A model generated the notes under the pieces. The model had not been told where the DNA came from. It worked only from the letters and a program-made list of their open reading frames with translations, and did no database searches. From Burkholderiales bacterium (lineage in GTDB: Bacteria; Pseudomonadota; Gammaproteobacteria; Burkholderiales; Burkholderiaceae_C): a stretch of 14,160 bases of DNA. Below, in pieces: positions 1 to 6,509 of this stretch. The stretch is from the NCBI GenBank assembly GCA_013205525.1, contig JABMMR010000033.1, positions 1-14,160 on the forward strand. The letters are read 5' to 3'. How positions within the stretch are numbered: the stretch's first letter is position 1; every line of letters starts with the position of its first letter. Made by a program: the position numbers and the translations under genes.

Positions 1-1061
1 ACCCCGAGGTGCTGGATGAGCGACTCGGCAGCCAACAACTTCGCCAGCATTTGCAAGCCAGGCACGATGCGCTGGCCGCCCAAGGTGGCGACGACGAAGA
101 AAGTTTGCTCAACCTGTTGCGCCGAGCACATCACGGCGAAACCTTGCTGACGCTGGCGCGCGATGTGGAAGGGCGTTTGAGTGTGGAGCAAGTCGCTGAT
201 GATTTAAGTTTGCTGGCCGATACCTTGGTCGAGGTCGCCGCCTTGTGGGTTTGGGCGCGGCTGAAAGTGCGCCACCGTGAATTACCGTGTTTTGCTGTGC
301 TGGGCTATGGCAAATGGGGTGGCAAGGAACTGGGCTACGGCAGCGACCTCGATATCGTCTTTGTGTACCAAGACGATCACCCGCAAGCAGGGGAAATTTA
401 CGCGGCTTTTGCCCGCAAGCTCATTCAATGGCTCACCATCAAAACCGGTGAGGGTGATGTGTATGAAATCGACACTGCCTTGCGCCCCAATGGGAGTGCT
501 GGCTTGTTAGTGACTTCTTGGGAATCCTTTGCCGATTACCAAAGTCAGCGCGGCTCCAATACCGCTTGGGTTTGGGAGCACCAAGCGATGACGCGGGCGC
601 GGTTTTGCGTGGGCGATGAGGGCTTGCGTCAGCCGTTTGAGGCCGTGCGTCGCCAAGTTTTGTGTGCCCCCCGAGACCCGCAGGCTTTGGCCCGCGAGGT
701 GGTTGCCATGCGCGACAAAATGCGCGCAGCCCACACCTCCAGGCCTGATGAGTTTGACTTCAAACACAGTTTGGGGGGCATGATTGATGCTGAATTCGTG
801 GTGCAATTTTTGGTCTTGGCCCACGCCCACCCACACCCAGAATTGGCTGACAACCTGGGCAATATCGCCTTGTTAGAACATGCCGAGCGCTTGCGCTTGT
901 TGCCTGCGGGCTTGGGTGGCGACAGCGCTGACGCTTACCGCGTGCTGCGCCACTTGCAGCACCAAGCGCGCTTAGACGAAGCGCCCGCGCAGGTGCCGGC
1001 CAGCCAAGTAGAGGCGCAAAAGCTGGCTATTGAGGGTTTGTGGCGTTTTGTATTTTCGTGA
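1..1061 (+). CDS. glnE: Bifunctional glutamine synthetase adenylyltransferase/adenylyl-removing enzyme, C-terminal part (partial at 5' end)
   Basis: GlnE adds and removes AMP on glutamine synthetase, tuning ammonia assimilation to nitrogen status through PII. The reading frame is open from base 3, so the gene enters from the left. About 352 C-terminal residues are visible, against roughly 900-950 for the whole protein in proteobacteria. They hold the second nucleotidyltransferase domain, which by family knowledge is the adenylylating half. Its core runs GYGKWGGKELGYGSDLDIVF (about bases 303-362), with the metal-binding Asp pair in SDLD, followed by the conserved TALRPNGSAGLLVTSW segment (about 474-521). 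A GTG codon at base 9 is not a believable start because the domain would be incomplete. The gene ends in TGA at 1059-1061, and its last 35 bases overlap the convergent rfaE2. Identity is secure; only the 5' part is missing. Confidence 0.95.
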   Translation, partial: PEVLDERLGSQQLRQHLQARHDALAAQGGDDEESLLNLLRRAHHGETLLTLARDVEGRLSVEQVADDLSLLADTLVEVAALWVWARLKVRHRELPCFAVLGYGKWGGKELGYGSDLDIVFVYQDDHPQAGEIYAAFARKLIQWLTIKTGEGDVYEIDTALRPNGSAGLLVTSWESFADYQSQRGSNTAWVWEHQAMTRARFCVGDEGLRQPFEAVRRQVLCAPRDPQALAREVVAMRDKMRAAHTSRPDEFDFKHSLGGMIDAEFVVQFLVLAHAHPHPELADNLGNIALLEHAERLRLLPAGLGGDSADAYRVLRHLQHQARLDEAPAQVPASQVEAQKLAIEGLWRFVFS

Positions 1062-1530
1062 CCAAGGCGCTGGTGGAATAGCCGCTGACAAAGGCAATAG
1101 CCAGTGCAGTGCCCCCCCAGCTGCGCACCAAGGCCGACTCGGCCAAGCGGTCCATGTCGTAGTCGCCGCCTTTGACATACATATCGGGACGCAACTGCTG
1201 AAGGAGTTGCAAGGGCGTATCTTCATCAAACCAAGTGACCAAGCTGACAGAAGCAAGAGCCGCCAACAAAAGTGCGCGGTCTTGCTGAGAATTCAAGGGG
1301 CGCTCGGGGCCTTTGCCCAAGCGCTTGGCCGAAGCGTCGGTATTGACGCCCACCACCAGCGAAGCACCCAATTGACGGGCTTGCTCCAAGTAGCTGGCGT
1401 GCCCTCGGTGCAGTACATCAAAGACGCCGTTGGTGAACACCACCGGCCCCAAGCTACGCAAATCTTGCATCCGCTCAAGTGCCAGTGAAGCCTCGCAGAC
1501 TTTGTCGGCAAAACCATGGGGTGCGGTCAT
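1027..1530 (-). CDS. rfaE2: D-glycero-beta-D-manno-heptose 1-phosphate adenylyltransferase (RfaE2/HldE C-domain type)
   Basis: The enzyme transfers AMP from ATP to heptose 1-phosphate, giving ADP-heptose for the LPS inner core, in the cytoplasm. The 167-residue protein is a stand-alone cytidylyltransferase-fold domain, the split arrangement usual in Betaproteobacteria as opposed to fused HldE. It shows the nucleotide-binding FTNGVFDVLHRGH (residues 32-44, HxGH at 41-44), RPLNSQQDRALLLAALASV, and KGGDY at 120-124. The frame is open further upstream, to 1644, but those codons lie in another frame of the regulator gene and are not family-like. The ATG at 1530 overlaps the regulator's TGA as ATGA, which fixes the start and implies translational coupling. 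The 3' end overlaps glnE by 35 bases tail to tail. Lying behind a light/B12-type repressor is odd for an LPS gene. Confidence 0.94.
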   Translation of the reverse strand: MTAPHGFADKVCEASLALERMQDLRSLGPVVFTNGVFDVLHRGHASYLEQARQLGASLVVGVNTDASAKRLGKGPERPLNSQQDRALLLAALASVSLVTWFDEDTPLQLLQQLRPDMYVKGGDYDMDRLAESALVRSWGGTALAIAFVSGYSTSALVTKIQNATNPQ

Positions 1531-2471
1531 GCTTGACGCTGGCGCCATTGCGTGACCTGCGACTCGATCTGGGCCAAGTTGGCGATGACGGACACCTTGT
1601 CGGGCGCACGCCGCTGTAACACCGGCGCGCGACCGCCGGCCCAAATCTCGACATGCGCGGGCATGAGGCGGCGCAATTCAGTCAAAGCATCCAACACATG
1701 GTTAGGGTTTTGGCTCACGCTAAAGCTCAGCGCAACGATGTCAATTTGGTAGGCCGCCGCTGCTTTGATCATGTCGCTCATGGGAGTTTTTGCACCCATG
1801 GGCAAGCAGTGACAGCCTTGCAAACTCAACAGGCATTCAGCCATCAACAAACCCAAAACATGGTCTTCTTGGGGGAAAGTGGTGAGCAATATGCGCGGTT
1901 GCCGTTGCGGGGCATGGCTTTGAAGTTGGTGAATCGCCTGTCGCAAAACTCCGGCCACGCATTCGGTGTAAAGGTGCTCTTGAAACACCTCGATCTCGCC
2001 ACGCATCCAAGCGTCGCCCACCATGGCATTGAGCGGGGCGAGTAACTCGATGACAAAGCGGCTCACCCCCATGCTGACGACGGCTTGATGCAAAAGACTG
2101 CGCACGCCATCGATATCGTGACAGCGCAACAAAGTCAAAGCGTCTTGCAAGGCATAGTCAGAGCTCCCTTTGGCCTGAGCCAAAGCCATTGGAACGCCCA
2201 GCATCGCCTCGGTGATGGTCTGCAGTTGTTCTGTAGACAAAGCCACCACGGCACCTGGGCGGTGACCCGCGTCTAGCAAGCGTTTGATGATGCGCAGTTT
2301 TTCAACTTGCGCCAAGGGGTAGGTGCGCTCGCCAAAATTGTCGCGCAAGGGCTCTGGAAAACCATAGCGACGCTCCCACACCCTGAGGGTGTCCTTGCCC
2401 AGACCGGTATCGCGCTCGACGGCGGCTATCGAAAATCGTAAATGATTTGATTCGCCATCGCTTAAATTCAT
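1527..2471 (-). CDS. litR: MerR-family regulator with B12-binding photoreceptor domain (LitR/CarH type)
   Basis: Predicted adenosylcobalamin-dependent light-responsive repressor of 314 residues. Residues 12-80 form a MerR winged helix-turn-helix (VERDTGLGKDTLRVWERRYGF). Residues about 105-185 are the helical B12 cap, and 192-310 the Rossmann-type cobalamin-binding domain. The cap carries the diagnostic W-x9-EH motif (W155, E165, H166), and the Rossmann domain has ExHxxG (E202, H204, G207), where H204 would be the lower axial cobalt ligand. In Thermus CarH the residue after the Trp is a His that ligates cobalt after illumination; here it is Met156. The gene is divergent from the gpx-led operon, with 76 bp between the starts, the standard layout for a repressor controlling its neighbour and itself. 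It is coupled to rfaE2 downstream. Family assignment is firm; the symbol and light response are inferred from motifs. A purely B12-sensing role remains possible. Confidence 0.92.
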   Translation of the reverse strand: MNLSDGESNHLRFSIAAVERDTGLGKDTLRVWERRYGFPEPLRDNFGERTYPLAQVEKLRIIKRLLDAGHRPGAVVALSTEQLQTITEAMLGVPMALAQAKGSSDYALQDALTLLRCHDIDGVRSLLHQAVVSMGVSRFVIELLAPLNAMVGDAWMRGEIEVFQEHLYTECVAGVLRQAIHQLQSHAPQRQPRILLTTFPQEDHVLGLLMAECLLSLQGCHCLPMGAKTPMSDMIKAAAAYQIDIVALSFSVSQNPNHVLDALTELRRLMPAHVEIWAGGRAPVLQRRAPDKVSVIANLAQIESQVTQWRQRQA

Positions 2472-2547
2472 AGGGTTATTTTCTTAATAAATCAAGACGT
2501 TTACTTGCGTCATGGACAATATCACAAAACCCTTTTGAGGACCCCCC
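2472..2547. promoter_or_regulatory. Divergent intergenic control region between the LitR/CarH-type regulator and the gpx-led operon
   Basis: This 76-bp AT-rich gap must hold the start signals of both the regulator (minus) and the eight-gene operon (plus). No consensus -35/-10 pair with good spacing is visible on the plus strand; the best -10-like element is CAATAT at 2517-2522. On the minus strand, TTTATT or TATTAA between 2484 and 2491 could act as a -10. A TTTAC core at 2500-2504 resembles part of the TnTAC half-site described for CarH-type operators, and an inverted copy (GTAAA, 2438-2442) lies inside the start of the regulator gene. A 6-bp inverted pair, AGGGTT (2472-2477) and AACCCT (2528-2533), flanks the gap. 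These are weak by-eye signals. The position is convincing as a control region; the exact sites are not. Confidence 0.55.
2537..2541 (+). promoter_or_regulatory. Ribosome binding site of the first operon gene (gpx)
   Basis: GAGGA lies six bases before the ATG at 2548. It supports that start and is one of the few clear Shine-Dalgarno sequences in the window. Confidence 0.7.
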
Positions 2548-3150
2548 ATGAAAACACTGCACAAAACCATTTTTAACGCCTTGCTCTTTGCCTTCTTGGC
2601 GAGTGGCTATGCAGCAAGGGCTGCCGACACCAAACCCGCGCCGCTGGCCCCCAGTGCCGCCGAATGTCCCTCGGTGCTTCGCTACACGGTAGACCGACTG
2701 CAAGACGAGAAGCCGCAAAACCTGTGCCAGTACGCGGGTCAAGTGGTGTTGGTGGTCAATACCGCCAGCTTTTGCGGCTTCACGCCCCAGTACAAATCTT
2801 TGGAAGCCTTGTACGACAAATACAAAGGCAAAGGTTTGGTGGTGTTGGGTTTTCCTTCCAACGATTTTTCCCAAGAACCTGCCAACAACCAAAAAATCGC
2901 CGACTTTTGTGAAAACACTTACGGCGTGAAGTTCCCCATGTTCAGCAAAACCACGGTGCGCGGCAGCGATGCCTCACCTTTGTTCAAGCAACTCACCCAA
3001 ATCACCGACACATCCCCCAAGTGGAACTTTTACAAATACCTCATCAGCCGCGACGGCAAACAGGTGAAGAGCTACAACAGCACCACAGACCCCATGGACA
3101 AAGCTTTTTTGGCCGAGGTTGAAAAACTGCTTGTCACCCGAGTGAACTGA
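2548..3150 (+). CDS. gpx: Exported glutathione peroxidase family protein (non-selenium, thioredoxin-like GPx)
   Basis: Reduces hydrogen peroxide or lipid hydroperoxides with thiols. The 200-residue protein begins with a Sec signal peptide (KTLHK, hydrophobic core 8-20, likely cut after ARA at residue 25), so it should act in the periplasm. The GPx core holds the peroxidatic Cys76 in NTASFCGFTPQY, a FC121 matching the resolving Cys of yeast Gpx3, and the WN pair at 159-160. The usual FPCNQF motif reads FPSNDF (residues 102-107), so the tetrad Gln is Asp106. I believe this variant occurs in other bacterial GPx proteins, but it may alter peroxide activation. Cys-based rather than Sec, so thioredoxin-like reductants are more likely than glutathione. 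It is the first gene of the predicted light/B12 operon, and its TGA shares one base with the next ATG. Confidence 0.95.
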   Translation: MKTLHKTIFNALLFAFLASGYAARAADTKPAPLAPSAAECPSVLRYTVDRLQDEKPQNLCQYAGQVVLVVNTASFCGFTPQYKSLEALYDKYKGKGLVVLGFPSNDFSQEPANNQKIADFCENTYGVKFPMFSKTTVRGSDASPLFKQLTQITDTSPKWNFYKYLISRDGKQVKSYNSTTDPMDKAFLAEVEKLLVTRVN

Positions 3151-4460
3151 TGCGTCAACGGGTTGCCGTTATAGGCTCAGGCATCGCTGGCTTGTCTGCC
3201 GCCCACCACTTGAACCCGTATGCCGACGTCAGCTTGCTAGAGGCAGGCGGGTATTTTGGTGGACACACCCACACGGTGGATGTCAGCTTGCCCGACATCA
3301 GTGGCCAAACCGTCACCCACGGTGTTGACACGGGGTTTTTGGTCTACAACCAACGCACCTACCCTGGCCTGATTGCTTTGTTCGAACAACTCAACATTCG
3401 CACCGCGCCCTCGGATATGTCGTTTTCCGTGCAAGCGCATTGGGACGACAACGGTCAAGTGCTGGAATGGAATGGCGCCAATTTAAACAGCGTGTTCGCG
3501 CAGCGCAGCAACTTGTTCAGGCCGCGTTTTTGGGGTTTGCTGCGCGACATCTTGCGCTTTAACCAACTCGCCACCGAGTTGGCCCAAACCGGCCAAGCAG
3601 ATGCCTTGGCCCAGCCTTTGCAAGATTTTTTAGACCAGCATGGTTTTGGCAGCACTTTTCGCAACGGCTATTTGCTCCCCATGCTGGGCTGTATTTGGAG
3701 TTGCCCGACCACCCAAATGCTGCAGTTTCCCGTGGCCACCATGGTGCGCTTTTGTGACAACCACGGTTTGCTGCAAGTCAGCAACCGCCCGCCTTGGTTC
3801 ACTGTGGCCGGCGGCGCCAAGCATTATGTGAAAGCCATCACCGACACCCTCAGCGATAAGCGCTTGAACACCCCCGTGCTGGGCATTGCCCGTGACGCAC
3901 AAGGTGCGCGCGTTCGCACCGCGCAAGGGGTGGAGCATTTCGACCAAGTGGTGTTGGCCACCCACCCCGACCAAGCACTGGGCTTGCTAGAGCAGCCCAG
4001 CGACACCGAGCAAGCGCTGTTGGGCGCTATCAGCTTTCAAGCCAACCGCGCTGTGTTGCACACCGACACCAGCGTCATGCCCCAACGTCGTTTGGCTTGG
4101 GCTGCGTGGAATTACCAACGCACCCAAGCCGAAAGCGAAACCGCCCATGTGTGTTTGCATTACTGGCTCAATCGCCTGCAGCCCCTGCCCTTCAAGCAAG
4201 ATGTCATCGTCTCACTCAACCCGGCCACGCCCATAGACCCCTCGTGCATCTTGGGCAGCTACGGCTATGCGCATCCGGTGTTTGACTTGCCCGCCATCGC
4301 TGCGCAAGCCGAGTTGCCGCGCTTGCAAGGCCAGCAACACACTTGGTATGCAGGCGCTTGGATGCGATACGGCTTTCATGAAGACGGTTTTCAAGCCGGC
4401 TTGGCCGCCGCACAAGGCTTGCTGGCGCAGATTAACCACCAGGAAGAGGCCTTGGCGTGA
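3150..4460 (+). CDS. FAD/NAD(P)-binding amine-oxidase-like oxidoreductase (COG2907 type)
   Basis: Flavoprotein of 436 residues. The N-terminus has a Rossmann dinucleotide fold (VAVIGSGIAGLSAAHHL, glycines 9, 11 and 14) with the ribose-binding Glu31 at the end of strand 2, followed by GGHTHTV. The C-terminus has the second FAD motif, YAGAWMRYGFHEDGFQAGLAAA (about 406-427). This is the family of predicted NAD/FAD-binding proteins near amine oxidases and phytoene-desaturase-like enzymes, whose usual neighbours are DUF1365 and CFA-like genes. The substrate is unknown. Given that context, a lipid desaturase or oxidase acting on membrane acyl chains is a reasonable inference, such as the desaturation step of furan-fatty-acid synthesis. 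The ATG at 3150 overlaps the gpx stop by one base, and the next gene starts inside its stop codon. No signal peptide, so cytoplasmic or membrane-surface. Confidence 0.93.
   Translation: MRQRVAVIGSGIAGLSAAHHLNPYADVSLLEAGGYFGGHTHTVDVSLPDISGQTVTHGVDTGFLVYNQRTYPGLIALFEQLNIRTAPSDMSFSVQAHWDDNGQVLEWNGANLNSVFAQRSNLFRPRFWGLLRDILRFNQLATELAQTGQADALAQPLQDFLDQHGFGSTFRNGYLLPMLGCIWSCPTTQMLQFPVATMVRFCDNHGLLQVSNRPPWFTVAGGAKHYVKAITDTLSDKRLNTPVLGIARDAQGARVRTAQGVEHFDQVVLATHPDQALGLLEQPSDTEQALLGAISFQANRAVLHTDTSVMPQRRLAWAAWNYQRTQAESETAHVCLHYWLNRLQPLPFKQDVIVSLNPATPIDPSCILGSYGYAHPVFDLPAIAAQAELPRLQGQQHTWYAGAWMRYGFHEDGFQAGLAAAQGLLAQINHQEEALA
4441..4449 (+). promoter_or_regulatory. Ribosome binding site deciding the GTG start of the DUF1365 gene
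   Basis: The purine run AGGAAGAGG ends seven bases before the GTG at 4457, inside the end of the preceding gene. It favours the GTG that overlaps the upstream TGA over the later in-frame ATG at 4475. Confidence 0.6.
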
Positions 4461-5239
4461 GCCAGGCAACGCCGATGATTGCTTGGGGTCAAGTCCGGCA
4501 CAGCCGCGCGCGGCCTAAAAGCCATGCGTTTGCCTACCCCACTTGGTTTTTATTGCTGCCTATGCGCAGCATGGCACTTTTTGGAAGCGGTGTCTTGGCC
4601 TTGAACCGCCGCGCAGCGATTTCTTTTCATGATGTCGACCATGGAGATGGACGTGCGGCACCCGAAGGCGGCGCTTTGTCTTGGCTAGATGAGTTGCTGC
4701 TCAGCCAAGGCATATTGGATGCCCAAGGCGAGGTTTGGTTGCACTGCTATGCCAGAGTGTGGGGCTATGCCTTCAAGCCGGTGAGTTTTTGGTATTGCCA
4801 CCGAGACGACGACAGCTTGGCTGCCATCGTGGTGGAGGTGAACAACACCTTTGGCGAGCGTCACTGCTATGTTTTGCACCAGCCCCGCTATGGGCAAACC
4901 TTGCATGCCGACAAAGTATTTCATGTGTCGCCCTTTTGCCATGTGCAAGGTCAGTACAACTTTCGCTTCATGCGCACTGTTCATGAGGGCAAAGCCAAAA
5001 CCGTGGCGCGCATAGACCACAGCGATGCACTGGGATTGCTCATCAGCACCAGTGTCAGCGGCAGTCTTGAGCCCCTCACCACTGCCTCGCTGCGCACCGC
5101 CTTGTGGCGCTACCCCTTGCAAAGTTTTGGCGTGATCGCGCGCATCCATTGGCAAGCGCTGGGGCTGTGGCTCAAGCGCGTGCCGTTTGTGCGCAAGCCC
5201 CCGCCTCCCGAACAGTTTGCCACCCGTGGTGGTCTGTGA
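4457..5239 (+). CDS. DUF1365 family protein
   Basis: Protein of 260 residues belonging to DUF1365, a family of unknown biochemical function. Family hallmarks are the N-terminal G-x-V-x-H-x-R-x2-P-x2-H-x-F-x-Y pattern (G11, H15, R17, P20, H23, Y27), the central ARVWGYAFKPVSFWYCH segment (99-115), and EVNNTFGERHCYVL (127-140). The repeated conserved His, Asn and Glu could bind a metal or cofactor, but that is speculation. There is no signal peptide or clear transmembrane span. It is translationally coupled to the FAD oxidoreductase by a GTGA overlap and lies directly before the CFA-like methyltransferase. This fixed trio suggests that the three act on the same lipid substrate. An oxygenase-like role in furan-fatty-acid formation is one possibility the sequence cannot confirm. 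Confidence 0.93.
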   Translation: MSQATPMIAWGQVRHSRARPKSHAFAYPTWFLLLPMRSMALFGSGVLALNRRAAISFHDVDHGDGRAAPEGGALSWLDELLLSQGILDAQGEVWLHCYARVWGYAFKPVSFWYCHRDDDSLAAIVVEVNNTFGERHCYVLHQPRYGQTLHADKVFHVSPFCHVQGQYNFRFMRTVHEGKAKTVARIDHSDALGLLISTSVSGSLEPLTTASLRTALWRYPLQSFGVIARIHWQALGLWLKRVPFVRKPPPPEQFATRGGL

Positions 5240-5273
5240 TTTTTGTATTGTTTCATCGCCTATTTTCTTAACC

Positions 5274-6509
5274 ATGCCCAGCCTGCACTCCACCAACCCC
5301 AGCGCCCCCATCATCTCAAGCCCCAAAGCGCCTATGGCGGCACAACGCGCTTTGCGCATGCTCGAATCTTTGACGGTGGGCGGACTGAGTGTTGATCTGC
5401 CCGATGGACGACAACTGACTTTTGGCGCCGCCCAAAGCGGGCCACAAGCCAGCATGCGTATCCACGACTGGCAAGTGTTTGCGTTGACCATGCGCTCAGG
5501 CGACATCGGTTTTGCCGAGAGTTATATCGCCAAGCAATGGGACACGCCCGACTTGACCAGCTTGCTGCAATTGCTGGTGGCGAATCGGCGGGTGATGGAC
5601 GATTTGATTTTTGGTACTTGGTGGGGACGCTTGGCTTACCAAGTGCGGCACTGGACGCGGCGCAACACCAAAAAGAACAGCAGTAAAAATATCCACGCCC
5701 ACTACGATTTGGGAAACGGCTTTTACAGCCTGTGGCTAGACCCCAGCATGTCTTATTCCTCGGCATGGTTTGATGACGACTACAACCAACCCCTTATCGT
5801 TGCACAACATGCCAAAGTCCGTCGCGCCCTGCGCATGGCGGGGGTGCTTGCGGGGCAGTCCCAGCGTGTGCTTGAGATTGGCTGCGGCTGGGGCGGCTTG
5901 GCCGAGATCGCCACCCGAGAATGCGGCGCCAAAGTCACAGGCATCACCCTGAGTCCCGCACAGTTGGCCTATGCCAGCGAGCGCCTAGGCGCACAATCGC
6001 TGCACGCAGATTTGCGCTTGCAAGATTACCGCGATACCGACGACGGCCCCTATGACGCGATTTGTTCCATCGAGATGATCGAGGCCGTGGGTCGGGCTTA
6101 TTGGCCCACCTATTTCCAAACCGTTGCGCGCTTGCTCAAACCCGGCGGTCAGGCTTGCATACAAAGCATCGTCATCGATGACGCCTTGTTCGAGCGCTAT
6201 GCCTTGGGCACCGACTTCATTCAGCAGTACATATTCCCTGGTGGTTTTTTGCCCAGCACCAGCCAATTCAAAGCGCAAGCGCAGGCTGCGGGCTTGCAAG
6301 TGGTTGACAGTTTTGCCTTCGGTCAAGACTATGCAGAAACCTTGAAACGTTGGCGCGAAACCTATGTGCAGGCCTTACCTCACATGGGCGACTTGGGCTT
6401 TGACCAGCGTTTTGAGCGCACCTGGGTGTTTTACTTAGCCTACTGCGAAGCCGCCTTTTTGGAACGCAACACCGACGTGGTTCAGTTCACCTTGCGCAAA
6501 CCAGCATGA
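5274..6509 (+). CDS. CFA-like SAM-dependent fatty-acid methyltransferase lacking two bicarbonate ligands (possible UfaM-type)
   Basis: Protein of 411 residues of the cyclopropane-fatty-acid-synthase family, acting on unsaturated acyl chains of membrane phospholipids. Motifs: HYDLGNGFYSLWLDPSMSY (143-161), the SAM-binding VLEIGCGWGGL (199-209), IEMIEAVG (266-273) and YIFPGGFLPS. Against E. coli Cfa, remembered and aligned by eye, the bicarbonate ligands Cys139 and His266 become Ser163 and Gln297, while Glu239 and Tyr317 are kept as Glu270 and Tyr353. Classic cyclopropanation needs that bicarbonate as base, so a methylated or methylene product, as made by UfaM-type enzymes, fits better. The ATG at 5274 was chosen because it leaves a 34-base gap after the DUF1365 gene and gives a family-typical length. 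No Shine-Dalgarno is visible; the frame is open back to a GTG at 5187, and an ATG at 5334 is also possible. The 3' end overlaps the MFS start (ATGA). Confidence 0.92.
   Translation: MPSLHSTNPSAPIISSPKAPMAAQRALRMLESLTVGGLSVDLPDGRQLTFGAAQSGPQASMRIHDWQVFALTMRSGDIGFAESYIAKQWDTPDLTSLLQLLVANRRVMDDLIFGTWWGRLAYQVRHWTRRNTKKNSSKNIHAHYDLGNGFYSLWLDPSMSYSSAWFDDDYNQPLIVAQHAKVRRALRMAGVLAGQSQRVLEIGCGWGGLAEIATRECGAKVTGITLSPAQLAYASERLGAQSLHADLRLQDYRDTDDGPYDAICSIEMIEAVGRAYWPTYFQTVARLLKPGGQACIQSIVIDDALFERYALGTDFIQQYIFPGGFLPSTSQFKAQAQAAGLQVVDSFAFGQDYAETLKRWRETYVQALPHMGDLGFDQRFERTWVFYLAYCEAAFLERNTDVVQFTLRKPA

Noticed and set aside
1030..1488. Open frame of 152 codons on the plus strand opposite rfaE2.
   Set aside because: Shadow of rfaE2, whose HxGH and KGGDY motifs are clear.
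5187..5273. Alternative GTG start for the CFA-like gene, 29 codons earlier.
   Set aside because: It would overlap the DUF1365 gene by over 50 bases without a Shine-Dalgarno and adds residues unlike the family; kept only as an ambiguity.
4685..5506. Open frame of 273 codons on the minus strand, antisense to the DUF1365 and CFA-like genes.
   Set aside because: Its translation has no recognisable domain, and it crosses two well-supported genes and their junction; it is explained by codon bias of the sense strand.
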